A stretch of 64,000 bases of DNA from Epiperipatus broadwayi (lineage: Eukaryota > Onychophora > Udeonychophora > Euonychophora > Peripatidae): positions 200,001-264,000 of the forward strand of contig JAQFVV010000442.1 in the NCBI GenBank assembly GCA_028023455.1, in the 5' to 3' direction. Within the stretch, counting starts at the first letter, position 1; each line of letters opens with the position of its first letter. Both the position numbers and the translations under genes were made by a program. The notes below the pieces were generated by a model. That model was not told where the DNA came from. It saw nothing but the letters and a program-made list of their open reading frames with translations, and ran no database searches. Below are positions 10,801-22,715 of the stretch, piece after piece.

Positions 10801-13601
10801 ACAAGTCAGTGGTTCCACATCTTTATATAATAAAAAAAAAAAAAACAATAAGGAAATAAAATCACATTCTTGATATATATATTGAACTAAAAATGGAAAG
10901 CTTCTTAAATATCTCTGCAATACTAACTTCAAAATAGTCTCACACCTAACTTTACCAATCGGATTATTTTATATATATAAAAAGAACTAATAAATCTTCA
11001 CAAAACATAAATGTTCACAAACCCATCAGTTCATCAATTGTATTAGGATTTTTAATATATATATTCATAATGAGAAGAATGTTTTTTCAAGATATATGAT
11101 ATGTAATTATGAATAATCTAAGTTTTCAGTTGATATTTTTTCAAAGAATAAAATTTATAACTAAATTCTTCAAGCTCTCAAAAATCAATTGTATATTTTT
11201 ATATTATTATATGTATATATTGTCACTAAAGCTCTAATCTAACTTCCAGTATTGGTATTTAATCTGTAAAACACACATGTTGTGATACAATGGATGCTAA
11301 ATATGAGACAGTTTAGAGATCAATATTATGAAAATCAAAACATTGTTTCATCACTTTATAAATATTTAATTGTTTGATGAAAGACAATCTCTTTTCTTAC
11401 ATTTAACCAGATCAATCATAAAATGTTTTTGCTGATAGAAAAAAATCTACTTTATTGACATATTAAATTAATAAAACATAAATTCAGATAAAAATGACCA
11501 ATATGATCTGAGAACATTCAAAAAAGCAACAAAAGTTTTAAAAGACATGGTAACCTAATGATAAGTTTGATTTAAATAAAGACAATGCCATTTTAAAAAA
11601 GATATTAAACAATAATCACTTAAAACCTCTTGCTAAATAATATTTAGAAATGAATAGAAAAACAAGAAGTAAAGAATTTAAACTTAAAACACATTCTCAT
11701 AATTTTAAATAAAGAAAGATCTGAAGAAAGTTCTATGTGATTATATAAAAATGTTAGTCATACTTCATTTTTTTCTTTTAAACTATTTTATTTGATTACA
11801 ATCATATACTTCACTAAAAAAGTTTTTGGTCTGACTCATGGCCACAGCAGGAAAATAAAGCAAACTTGTGTCTCTTTCACCATTTTGTAAGTCTAATCAA
11901 AATATTTTTAAACGATGTACAAGAATTTTTTCTAACATACAATCATTTTTTGTACATAAAATATTTGAATTCACCATATACAGCTTTCTCTTAATAAAAA
12001 ATATCTGATTTCAAGAAAAATACTGATTAATTACATTATGTTACATTACTAAATATTTTGAATTATCTGTGAATATTATAGTTGTATGACAAAATTCAAT
12101 ATGATGAATAATCTGTGCTTGCTTGAAATAAGTTAACTTCATCTAAAGCAAACAAATAGATGAGTTTAAATGAAGAGAGATGAATTTTGTGAATTTAAAG
12201 AAAGTTGCACTTATACTTAAAAAGTAAGGTCTTGAATTAGTGTTTTTACATGAGTCAAATTTTTAAGCATTGACCCTGATTAATAAAATAAAGCAAAGAC
12301 TCCTTGATGACATGACAAATGCTGAAAATATAAAAACAAAAATGATTAGCTTGATATCTTATGCTTTATTAGATGATGGAGTTTCTAAATAGATGTGAAA
12401 GTTTTATAGCCTTAAATATAGAGACTAATATAGAATATGACAAAAAAATCATGTAATAAAAACAATGAAATGCTAGGGGGGGGCACGCCATTTTCAGTTT
12501 AAAAACACTCATTGTAATTGCTATATTGAATAATAAATAATCGATAATGGTTTGTCAGAAGGTTATATGTCCTTCAAACAATGGAATTGCTGATAAGGCT
12601 GTGCTGTTTTGAAATTGATTATAAAAATAAGTGAAATAATAATACAAGTGATCCAAATGAGATAATGTAATTTTAATTCTAGTACAAGTTATACTATTGT
12701 CTCTTCAGATCCAACTTGGAAGCAAGATTGATTGACCAACAGGCAGACTTTGCCTATTGAAAACAATGCAAAATCAAATCTACATATATATTAAAATAAA
12801 TATCCAATAGTTAAATTTGTCATTATAAAATCAAATCACACGTTCATCAAATAATGTCTATAATAACCATTCAAATCTTATCAGTTATTATCAAACTACA
12901 GTACTTAATTTAATTAGCTTTGATTATGGTTCATGAAATTTGGCTGGATACTGCAAATCTTGTTTGCTTGGTTTGAATTTATATATATTAGAAATATTAT
13001 TAGGTAAAGAGTTTCTTAAATGAGTATGGAAAAAATGTATATTGTCATATATATCAAAGTGGGTTCACAAGATTGTTGAAAAACTTTATACACAATTTTT
13101 TTTTATTAGATAGGAGCACTTTTCTAAAAAGAATAAAACCAGTAGAATAAAATATGCATTTATAAATATTATGCATGACAGCTTTAGAAAATCTGACATA
13201 TATCTACAATAGTTGAATCTATTAAATAAACATTAGCATGCAATAGCCTTAAAACTATCAATTATGAATTAATAATCTAATGACTATACTGCATTGTTAA
13301 ATATGTATTTAATCTTAGCAAATAGATTTTGTTCTTGGATACCATCATCGTTAATTGAAAAATAAAATAAATTATATTTCTCAAACTGCTGCTAATCACT
13401 AATCAAATTGACAAACTTTTCTTGTCACTTTACCTTAAGAATATTTTTTACTTCTCTTGATCAATTCTGTTCTAAAATCTGATATGTTCTACAAAGAATC
13501 TATATTATAGGAAGGCTTGGAATGGTTGCAATTTATTTATTACAGATTGGTGTAATAATTAAATAAGTTGTGTATTACTTAATCTAATGTGTTTGTTTTA
13601 C
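10801..13601. other. Presumed intron of the ABCG gene, no gene seen
   Basis: Lies downstream (minus strand) of exon 13602-13719. I searched it for the next ABCG exon (Walker B, DEPT-type motif) and did not find one. It holds AT-rich sequence and a G run at 12474-12483. Confidence 0.5.
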
Positions 13602-13719
13602 CTGGATCTTTCATTATCTGCATTGCTATCTCTAGTCTTTTTGTTTCACTTGGATTGAGACGAGTTACCTCCCAATTAGCAACTTGGCCCAAAGACATGT
13701 CTGCCATAACTTGTTTAAC
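13602..13719 (-). CDS. ABCG5-like sterol transporter, signature exon
   Basis: The third recognised exon (118 nt, in phase 0, out phase 1). The acceptor reads TTTTTAG|GTTAAACAAG and the donor GATCCAG|GTAAAAC. It encodes 39 residues beginning VKQVMADMSLGQVAN and ending IAMQIMKDP. The pattern VxxVMAxLSLxxVAx...xRxxIAxQxxxDP is that of the helical subdomain and signature region of ABCG5. The signature slot, LSGGE in most ABCG proteins and ISTGE in human ABCG5, reads LNPSE here. Continues in frame from exon 23361-23584. The following Walker B exon is not in the window. Calling it ABCG5 rather than ABCG8 is an inference from motif wording. Confidence 0.8.
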
Positions 13720-14724
13720 CTAAAAATTGTAAATTAATTATCATTTATATTTTTTTACAATAATTTTTAATTTAAATATATATATAAGTTGAATCTTTTG
13801 TGTTTGAAATTTGTGATTATTTTTAATAAATGTTTTTGCATTTTTTATTAAGTACCATATTTTGTATAAGTTATTCATTAAATTTGATATTTAAATTACC
13901 GATTTCAATAATTTTCAGAAACTAATCTCTGTAGAAATACTTTTCACTAAATGGGGATCACAATAAAAAAAATTGATAACATTTTCCTAGAATATTCACT
14001 GTTGTGATGAAATTTAATTTTAAGATTAAAATCTTTTATTTAAATTTTACAATAAAACTCTTAAGATTCTAAAAAAATGGAAATTAATATCTGGAAGTTA
14101 GGTTTATTTTTTAAATCTTTTACTTCAAACAATCTACTAACATTATGTTTTATATCATCCTGAGTATCAGCAGTGAGAATAAGTAAATTCGAGTCAAGAA
14201 TCAAATACTTATGCCACATTGGGGTAGGACTTTTAGACAATATAATCAATGTAAGATGCTTTTAAGGATAATGGTTCAGTTTGTAAGAGTTAGAAAAGCA
14301 TTTGGGCACTGACAGGAAAGTGACTATACCAAATAAAAAAAAGGATAAACAAAATCAAAAAGAAAAAGACCTGAAGTATATTGATCTAAAAATGTTTGTA
14401 TAAAACAGAATGAGCATAATAATGTTAAATCAAAACACAATCCCAAATGATTATTGATCAATTGAAAATCCTAATCTCAGAAAATAGACTCAAAAAAAAA
14501 AAAAAAACATAAATGGTGATCAGGTATGTTTATTGGCTTAAAACCAATCCTGCATAATGGGATGGTGGTAGCTATGGTTATTAAGAAACAAAAGTCACCA
14601 AAATGTATAGGTACTGAACTGAGTTCAAACCTATATAACTATCTAAGCTAATGAGCTTGAATTGAAAATATTATAGTGTTTTCAATTTAAGACTCATAGT
14701 TTTGTAGTTAAGTAGAGATAAAAA

Positions 14725-14935
14725 ATGGCTGCTGGAGGGTTGCATTAGATCCTAAGATCTAGGTGCAGTGCTCTCAGATCCAAGGTTCCTCACTGATGAA
14801 GGCCACAAACCAGAAACTAGTCTGGGGATATTGGATGAGTGGGCACAAGATGGGGATTTTATGCACAACATCCTTTGATTACTCTGGCTTGCACTGAGTG
14901 GCAATACTTATAGAGAATTTTGCCTGTTTTAAAAA
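14725..14935 (+). repeat. Dispersed repeat, family of the 24.9-kb foldback
   Basis: A block of about 210 bp with GTGCAGTGCTCTCAGATCC, GAAACTAGTCTGG and CTGGCTTGCACTGAGTGG. It matches the left arm at 24893-25095 (reverse complement) over its whole length and the right arm 25142-25309. It lies in an ABCG intron. The neighbourhood 13720-16811 otherwise shows only AT-rich intron, A/T runs and a tRNA-like GAGTTCAAACC motif near 14617. Confidence 0.8.
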
Positions 14936-16811
14936 AAATCAAAGCAAGATATGTTTTATTTCTCCTATTGTACTATCCAGTGATTTGTTTGGTTTTAGCA
15001 AATTACTTCGTGAATAGAGTAGACATACAAGAGATCATTAATTATGCTAAATGTGAAAAATGTTAAAAACCAATGAGGGGGGAAATAAGTTTGCTCAGCT
15101 GAAGTCTCTGTTAAGTTGGTGCTTGAATAGTCTCTGACGGCATGACTAGATGGATTAAATAAATAAAATTAGTTTGTGATTTTAAAAAAATCACACTTTA
15201 CTACTTGACCCGTTAAATATGATTTTTTTTCTTATTTATTTTTTAATTTTGTTTTATTAAATAATTGAAAGTATTTTTCCATTGAACTTTCCGTTGAACT
15301 GGTTGAAATCTTTCTCTGTTTCAATTCGTAATTATCTCATGCAATTATTGACTATGTTGTTTACAATAGTTATTTTAAATCATTTTAATGTTAATGTATA
15401 TTCTTTTCTAAAAAATTTACAAGTTTTGTGATCCATTATATAAATTGTAACTCATATATTTATCATTCGACCTTCTAATTATATGTTTAATTCAGAACCA
15501 TTTTATTTATTTTTTAATCCACTTTCAATAATTGTTTTTTTTTTTTTTTCAATTTTAAATTATACGAACAAATTAAGATTTTGGAAGAAAATGAGGTAGG
15601 TTATATTGTAAGCTAACAATTTTTAAAAGTACTGCATATAGTAGCAGTAAACTAAGATATCAATGCACAATTTATTTTTGACTAAACAATTTTAATGCTG
15701 AATGCTTGCGATGTGACATCACTACAATTTTTTTTTTTTTTTGAGAAAAATGTGTGATCTCATTATTTAATTATGAAGAAAATATTATTTTATTCAATCT
15801 CAATCGATATTTTTATAGCCGAATTAGCAATGAAGTTTGGTTAAGAGGGCTCATAGTTGTATAAAATCTTCAAACTAAATATTTTCTTATTTCATGAAAA
15901 AAGAACAACTCAAAATTAAATTGATCTAAATGTGGCCACTAGTTTCATGCAGACGATTTTTAAAGGGGTTGATTGTTTAAGTGAAATATTCTTCATCAAA
16001 CAAGGACCAATTAATTCATCAGTGAGAGAGACGCTAAAATTTCATTTACATTGCACAATTAAATGTATGGGTTTTTTTTTCATTATTAGAATCTAGAGTC
16101 AACTGAAAACTCAAATTCACCATAAATAACTGTAAAGTAGAATAAATATAGTGAATTATTGCTCCTAATAATAATGATAAAAATAAGAAGACAAAGCCAT
16201 GACAAACATTATTTGATATATACCATCCTTGTCAAAGGATCAAAGATATCTATAGTTAACATAAATTTAAGATCACAAAGATATATAACTGCTGACTAAT
16301 GTTAATTATACTATTAGAGTTATTAATCTCAAGTTATTAAAGTTAGATAATCAAAAAAATAATGTTGAGTGCAAGATATTTATGAACCCATGCTTTTTAT
16401 TAATAAAGATCCATTTTAGTAGTCTGAATATGACACTTTCATTTAGTGCTTATTGATTATGCTGAAAATAAGCTTTATTGATATTTTTTCTCAAAACAAT
16501 AATCATAACATTTTTCATTTTATTGAGTTTGAGTTGTATTTATTATACTTTTTTCTTTAATCTTTGCATTATTAATATATGAAGTAAAAAGTGATAAAAC
16601 ATTTTAATAACTATTTTCATATATATAAAGAATGAATACTTCATAATGGTAACATATACACAGAAAATATCTTCACGGTACAATAAATGATACATAAAAT
16701 AACAAATGGCCTATAATAATATTAATCTCCAATATGCTATTCCACACCCATGTCTGGCAGTAAAACAACTAATATAAAATCCTTTTTATAATGTCATGAG
16801 ATAAATATCTG

Positions 16812-17250
16812 AATTCATCATCATAATTTCAAACATTATCAATTCATTGAAGCAAGAAGATCTTTCGACTATAATCCAGTTTCACTAATCTGTAGCTTTT
16901 CTTCTACATAATACTTCAGCAAATTTCCTTATCTTAATCATCTATTTTTACACATGGTCCTTTCTTAGGTATTTCACAATTTTTGGGTTTAAGACATCAA
17001 TAATCTACCAATTATTTTTTAAAGTCATGTTCAGGCTGGTTTTAATTTAGCCTTAATTTTTTTGGATGATATTTATTGCTTACCTCATCCTCTTGAATAA
17101 TTCACTTTTGTTCACTTTGCATTATTTCCAAGACACATCTCTCTATATTTTTCTGTTATGTCTGAGATATCTATATGGTTTTTCTATAAATCATTCAGGT
17201 CTCAGATATATATGAAGCATTGGCAAAATAAATTTTATTTAATTTAATTT
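16812..17250 (-). pseudogene. Old RTE LINE 3' end
   Basis: The minus-strand reading parallels the RTE C-terminus at 3000-3258: ...IIDVLNPKIVKYLRKDHV... then IRKFAEVLCRRKA, then a segment ending like CFNELIMFEI, followed by ATGATGATGAA as the tail (plus-strand TTCATCATCAT at 16816). Stops and frame changes are numerous. It is in the same intron as the 18.1-22.7 kb LINE. Confidence 0.6.
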
Positions 17251-17990
17251 TTTCAAGACGATAAGCAAAATTCTTTTGAATAATGTAAGTTATTTTTATC
17301 AAAAATATCCCCAAATTTGATTCAATAATTGAATACCATTGTCATTTTATAAATATTTAAGCAATTTATAATAATAACAAACTTATGTTATTTTGTCAAG
17401 ATTGAACAAGGAAATTGTTCCGACTAATATTTGTACTATGTGTACATAGAACATCGTGCTAGTGATCAATTAACTATATCCACTATAACTTCTTGGATGA
17501 ATTTTGCTAATATCCTAGTTTAAATTCAAATTTTTGTGTCATTTTGTTCAAATTTCCATTAGATTTCTGATAGCAACTTATATATCATTGCATCTATATG
17601 CATACCACTGTATTTTCTGAAACTAAGAATAGCAATATAATTTAGTTATTTTTATAATCAATATGTGTAATACGTATAAATCTACTTTTTATTTAAAATG
17701 ACCTTTGAGTCAATAGAATAGCTACAAAGTAAACAATGATAAATTATTTTACATATAAATATGTAAACATGACTATTATAATTAACCGATTACTTCTAAG
17801 GATAATAAACAAATAAGAATTACTAATCATTATTATAATAATTAAATAAATATATGATATATTATAATTAATATAATTACGCTATTCTTTTTTTAAAAAA
17901 TTATATTATTTATTTAATACTTTAATATAAATAATTAACCAGATCTCTAATGTGTACAGTAATTATCTGAACGTGTTGCTTACTGATTTT
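17251..17990. other. AT-rich intron, no gene seen
   Basis: Nothing recognisable; very high A+T near 17820-17940. Confidence 0.55.
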
Positions 17991-17999
17991 AATAGAGTT

Positions 18000-18500
18000 T
18001 TCTGAGATAAGAAGAGAGCATTTCAATACTTTGGTTAGCCATTGGATAAATGATTACAAAGAATTGATTAGTAGTTTAAATAAGGTTAAAGAAAAAGTAG
18101 GGAAATAGTTGTATTACTATTAATATTCGACAATAGGTATATGTTAGATAGAGTATGTTTTAAAAATGAAAGCTTGAAAAAATTATGTGGAGAAATAGTT
18201 ATGTTTGTGGATGTGTGGGATTTTTTTATTAGTAAGAGGGAGTTGTATAGTAAAGATGGATTGCATTTAGAAAAACAAAGAAGTGAAAGCATTAGGGGAT
18301 TTAATCATAAAAAATATTATAGTTCAGAAAACTTATAAAGGGGCTAGGGTTTTAAATTACAGTATTATCAAAAAGATTAAAAATGGATGGGCTATAAGAA
18401 ATAAACAAAAGATAGGTGATATAGATATAAATGTAGATGTAGAAAGGGAATGGGTCTGTAAAACAAATGTTAAATCAACAATTCAAATATAATAAAGAAG
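18000..18500 (+). pseudogene. LINE ORF1 with SGNH-esterase-like domain
   Basis: Frames around 18030-18480 together read like the C-terminal half of an SGNH (GDSL) hydrolase of the kind found in ORF1 of several LINE groups. There is a helix ending LISSLNKVKEKVGK, then LKKLCGEIVMFVDVWDFF, then LYSKDGLHLEKQ. In SGNH enzymes the Asp and His of DGLHL are the catalytic pair. A one-base shift near 18288 moves the continuation (ALGDLIIKNII) to another frame. An N-terminal portion is not recognisable. It directly precedes endonuclease-RT remains in the same orientation, so I take it as ORF1 of that element. Confidence 0.65.
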
Positions 18501-21315
18501 AGTTCAAAGAATTTATAAAAGGATAGTAAGAAAGGGAGAAATTGTTAAAATTGGATATTTGAAAATGCAAGGTGGTAGGAGACTAGAAAAATGGTTGGAA
18601 TTAAACAAAGCAGTTAAAAATGAAGAGCTTAAGGTATTAGAAGTAGTGGAAACACATCTAAGAGAAGAAGAACCTATACTGGAAAATATGGTAAGGTAGA
18701 GTATATAAATATAAAAAAAAAAGGGTGGCAGTATAGAAGTTATGTCAAAAAAATATTTAAATACTTTAAATTATCAAGAACATTTGTGGTTTGAGAAAAG
18801 TTAGAAAGACAAGAATGGGTTGTGGCTTTAGTGTATATGGCCACTCAAGATAGTCAAACAATAATGGAGTGAAACAGTAGCATATATGAATGTCTATTTA
18901 AGGCTGTACAGAGTTTCAAAAGGGGGGGGGAGGGTAATGGTTATAAGGAATATGAATGGGCATATTGAAGAAATTGATGGTGTGAAAACAAGAATGGACA
19001 ACTTTTGAAAAAGTTTTGTCAGAGAGCGAATATAACAAAAATTTATCAAATATTTATGAGAGGTGGTACACATATCTAGAAATAATATATTTCACACAAT
19101 AGATTATGTAGTAGTAAATAAAAGGAAAAGAAAAAGGACAGAAAATTAAAGTGATTGATAATGAAGAGAGAGCATTTAATAGTGATCAAAATTTCTTTAT
19201 AATAGAAATGGTAGTAATGTGATCGAAAATAATAATAAAAGTAGAAAGGATAGTGAAAGATGAGGAAGAAGAGTGAATGATAAGAATAAGTTAGAAGAAT
19301 AAAAAATAAAAGTAAAAGAAATTATGAAAGAGTTTGTTTGGGATACATATAAATACTGGATTGGCAAAGTAGAAAAAGTGACAAATAAGGTTTTAGGTAA
19401 AAAAATTTAGAAAAATAAAAGTAATAGAAAAGTGAGAATTAGTAAAAATGTAAAAGATAGGAAGAAAGCATGAAGAAAATATAAATGTGCTATTAAAACA
19501 ATGAAAGTAAAAAAGATAGTAATATTAAATGAAAAAGTATTTAAATAAGAAGTTGGTTAAAATAGACAATTATAGAAAGAAATAAAATTAAATAGTAAAT
19601 TATTGGGAAATATTAATAAAAGTGGAAGAGATGGGAGTAAAACAAATTGGAAATAGATTAACAAAAGGAATGTAGGGGAAAGCAAATTAATATTACTAAA
19701 TGGTGAGGGAATAGAGTGTAGCTCTAGAGAAGAATTAGAGGCAATCTTAAATAAGTATGTAATGGATATAGAAAAGTTATTAGGTGTGAAGGACAGAGTG
19801 ATAACAAAAGAGCACTTTGTAATATAAATATTAATTTTACAAAAAATGAACTGAATGAGGCATGGAAAAAGAAGAAAAGTGGAAAGACAAGAGTGTTAGA
19901 TGAATGGGCAGCAGAGAGTGTGATGAATTTGGGAAATAAAACAAAATTAAATTTATATCACAAAAGACAGAATTTCCAGACAGCTAAAATAATATAAGAG
20001 TGAGGCTATTATTTAAAGGAAAGAGTAAGAACTATAGAAAGATAAACAATTATAGATTAGTAATAATAATTGGTATTATATAAAATGTTTGTATATATGG
20101 TGGCTGGAAGGGTAGCAAAATGGATGGAAGAAAATAATATAGTGGCAGAAAAGCAAGGGATTTAGAATGGATATGCATATAGGAGATAGTTTATTTGTAG
20201 TTACACAACTTATAGATAAGAGTAGGAATATAAGGCAGTTATATATGGTCTTTATAGATATAAAGAAGGTCTATGATCGAGTAAGTAGAAATAGATTATG
20301 GGTAACTTTAGTAAATTTGGGAATGAATGGAGCTGTAGTGGATCTTATTAAGAAATTGTATGAAAATAATTACTGTGTTTGTCAAATACAGAATCAATTC
20401 ATGTTAAAAATGGGGTGGTACTAAGGCAAGGATGCTCTATATCACTTACTTTGCTTTTGTTATATTTGAGAGAAATGGAGAGGACAATACAAAGACTAAA
20501 GCGAGGAATAGAGATATCATTAATAAATGGCATTATCGGGTCTTTTATTTGCTGATATAGGGAAGATATAGTTGTGATGAAGTCTTGTGCAAGGGTGAGT
20601 AAAGAAATGGGTGTTAAATTTAGTGAAGAAAAATCAAAAGTAATAATGATAAATGCTGGAAAGGAGAAGAGAAAAAATAATAATTTTTACTGGGGATACA
20701 AAGTTAAACATGATGAATAGGTATAATTATTTGGGAATCATCTTAAGTAATCATAAAAATTGCTTAGATGAATGGGAGCAAAAATTGACAAATGAAGCAA
20801 AGAAAAGAAAAGGACTGATAAAGAAATTAAGTGTTTTCATATGATAAATATGATGTAGCAAGAATTATATGAAAGAGAATAGCAGTATCAGGATTAACTT
20901 ATGGTAATGATGCATTATGTGTTAGTAAAGGGGTGTTAGATTGCTTAGAAAAAATACACTGAGAAGTAGGAAGACATGCATTATATGTAGACTTGTAGAT
21001 GACAAAAGAGGCAATTCAAGGACAAATGGGATGATCAGTTTTTATATGAGTAATGCAAAAGCAAAATGAAAATATTCAGTAGATTGCAATTTATGGATAG
21101 TTAGGGAATAACCAAAATAAAATTTAATTAAGTTTTGAGTAAAGGGAAGGCAACAAGATTGGTGAGAAACATAGTATGGTATGCAGAAGATTTGGATAAA
21201 GACTATATCAGTATATTTGTACAAAAGGTAGATGATTGTGTTAGGAGGATTGTTGAATGTTATAATGGTAAAGAATGGGATAGGGAGCTGGAGAGATGGA
21301 AAACTAGTACAAAGA
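18500..21315 (+). pseudogene. LINE ORF2 (endonuclease-RT), decayed, 5' portion
   Basis: A heavily mutated APE-type endonuclease and reverse transcriptase. Endonuclease landmarks: EKWLELNKAV and VVETHLREEEP (about 18590-18680), WVVALVYMATQDSQT (about 18820), a MNGHIEEIDG block in place of GDFNxH (about 18950), FHTIDYVVVNKR (about 19090) and NSDQNFFII (about 19180), where Gln replaces the expected catalytic His of SDH. RT landmarks: FIDIKKVYDRVSRNRLW (about 20250, motif A), then LRQGCSIS- and FADD-like remnants in shifted frames, TKLNMMNRYNYLGI (about 20700) and SGLTYGNDALCVSK (about 20890). Numerous stops and frameshifts. It continues at 22413 beyond a younger Penelope-like insertion. Confidence 0.8.
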
Positions 21316-21440
21316 ATAAAATGGGTCTGTCTCTCTCTCTATATATATATATCAAAATACAGTATATATATATATAAATTGTACTAGAATAAAATGGGTC
21401 TGTCTCTCTCTCTATATATATATATCAAAATACAGTACAA
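21315..21440 (+). repeat. Direct duplication at the PLE left edge
   Basis: AATAAAATGGGTCTGTCTCT and the following TATATATCAAAATACAGTA occur twice, near 21315-21363 and 21388-21437, separated by a TA run. The right edge of the same insertion also has a duplicated segment (ATAGATTACATATATTGTGA, about 22294 and 22362). Confidence 0.85.
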
Positions 21441-22143
21441 TTTATATAAATTATATTCTTTTAGAAGTACTTTCGACTATACACTTTGTAGTCTTTATCA
21501 ACTATATAAAATTAAAAATGTACATTTATTTGTTAATGACTTGTTGAAAATTGGTTATTATAAAAATGCTATTGCTAATATTATTAAAGGATTTAAAAGA
21601 AATCAACACTATAATAAAATTAAAAATAAAAATATCAAAATGAAATGGATTTCAATGCCATTTATATCAGATGAGCAGGTCAAGTTTATTAGGAAAATTT
21701 ATAATGGTTTGTGTCATATTGCTTTTTTCTCTACAAATAACATAAATAGATTGCTTAATAATTCTAAAATTCAAAATTCAAAGTTTAATCAAAATTCTAT
21801 TATATATAGATTGATATGTGGATGCGGCGTACAATACATTGGTGAATCTAAGTGTACATTTGAGAAGAGAATAAAAGAACATATGCTTTTATACAATAGA
21901 ATTCAAAAAGAGAATCAATATGGAACAGATGTAAATAAACCTTCATCATCTGTTATATTTGATCATAATAAATCTTGTCAATATGGATTTAAATTTGATT
22001 ATAAAAATATGAAAATTATTCAAATTGAACGTTGTCATAATAAACGTAAAATAAAAGAGGCTATGTTGATTTCAAGAAATCGTCAAATGTTAATGAATCG
22101 CCAGTCATCAAATGTTAAGATAACAGAATTGTGGAAAATCTGA
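21394..22143 (+). CDS. GIY-YIG endonuclease of a Penelope-like element
   Basis: An intact 249-codon ORF. The first ~40 codons lie in the inverted repeat and are probably not conserved protein; family-like sequence starts near residue 41. Residues 41-110 resemble the end of a Penelope-like RT and its linker. Residues 135-230 form the nuclease: IYRLICGCG then YIG at 148-150, the predicted catalytic Arg159, His163 (RIKEH), and a KIKEAMLI helix with Glu222 as the likely metal-binding acid. Cys142, Cys144, His191 and Cys195 fit the CxC...HxxxC zinc-binding pattern of Penelope-like nucleases. The role would be DNA nicking for target-primed insertion. No stop or frameshift is seen. The true start codon is uncertain. 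Confidence 0.75.
   Translation: MGLSLSLYIYIKIQYNLYKLYSFRSTFDYTLCSLYQLYKIKNVHLFVNDLLKIGYYKNAIANIIKGFKRNQHYNKIKNKNIKMKWISMPFISDEQVKFIRKIYNGLCHIAFFSTNNINRLLNNSKIQNSKFNQNSIIYRLICGCGVQYIGESKCTFEKRIKEHMLLYNRIQKENQYGTDVNKPSSSVIFDHNKSCQYGFKFDYKNMKIIQIERCHNKRKIKEAMLISRNRQMLMNRQSSNVKITELWKI
21417..21508 (+). repeat. PLE left terminal inverted repeat
   Basis: 92 bp, exact reverse complement of 22194-22285. Contains TTTAGAAGTACTTTCGACTA and GTAGTCTTTATCAAC. Confidence 0.95.
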
Positions 22144-22193
22144 ATTGAACTATGGGTATTGTTAAGGGTTGTCTCGTTTTGATTATTCAACGT

Positions 22194-22285
22194 TATATAG
22201 TTGATAAAGACTACAAAGTGTATAGTCGAAAGTACTTCTAAAAGAATATAATTTATATAAATTGTACTGTATTTTGATATATATA
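22194..22285 (-). repeat. PLE right terminal inverted repeat
   Basis: Exact partner of 21417-21508. It starts 51 bp after the stop codon of the GIY-YIG ORF. Confidence 0.95.
22199..22242 (+). ncRNA. Hammerhead-ribozyme-like motif in PLE end
   Basis: Reads TTGATAAA, then GACTA..loop..TAGTC (a 5-bp stem), then CGAAAG, then the palindrome AAGTACTT. A hammerhead core is CUGANGA, stem II, GAAA, stem III. The stem and GAAA are present, but C3 reads U and G8 reads A, so activity is doubtful. Penelope-like elements are known to carry minimal hammerheads. The mirror copy is in the left arm, and equivalents are at 44871-44920 and 45719-45765. Confidence 0.4.
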
Positions 22286-22412
22286 TTGATTTATAGATTA
22301 CATATATTGTGAAACGAATACAGATATCAAACTTTATTTATATATATATATATATATATTTATAGATTACATATATTGTGAAACGAATATATATATATAT
22401 ATATTAGTCTAC

Positions 22413-22715
22413 TGTTTAAGGCTTGAACAGGATCATTAGCAACAAGAGAATCTGCTCATAAATGGAGAAATGTTGGTAATTTAGTCTGCAAGTTATGTAA
22501 GGAAGACATGGAAAATATTAGGCATCTGCTAATTAAAGGCAAATGCTTACAAGCAGAAAGGGTAAACTAAGTGATTATACAGAAAGTGGGTGTTAGTCTT
22601 TATGCTAGGTTTGGAAAAAGATAAAGAGAATCTAGATGATATTGTGAAAATGGGATAGAGTAGGATAGAGATTTTTACAGGAAAAACTTAGGGTGAAAAA
22701 TGGAAAGTGAAAATA
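22413..22715 (+). pseudogene. LINE ORF2 C-terminal end beyond the PLE
   Basis: Continues the ORF2 of 18500-21315: GSLATRESAHKWRN then VCKLCKEDMENIRHLLIKGKCL, the CxxC...H...C knuckle usual at the C-terminus of LINE ORF2. A tRNA-like TGGCATAGTGGCTAAGAG motif lies downstream near 22740. 22720-23360 is otherwise AT-rich intron. Confidence 0.75.

Larger units (their letters stand above)
21316..22412 (+). mobile_element. Penelope-like element derivative with terminal inverted repeats
   Basis: A young insertion that interrupts the decayed LINE ORF2. Its core runs between arms 21417-21508 and 22194-22285, which are exact reverse complements by my base-by-base reading. Inside is one intact ORF with a GIY-YIG nuclease domain but no full reverse transcriptase, so it is internally deleted compared with an autonomous Penelope-like element (RT plus GIY-YIG). 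The outer edges are TA and CT microsatellite with duplications. The perfect arms contrast with the ruined host LINE, implying recent insertion or arm homogenisation. A second derivative is at 44838-45800. Confidence 0.8.

Noticed and set aside
14061-14249. 62-codon minus frame in the ABCG intron
   Set aside because: Weakly reminiscent of a LINE segment, but no motif could be aligned and nothing around it continues the similarity.
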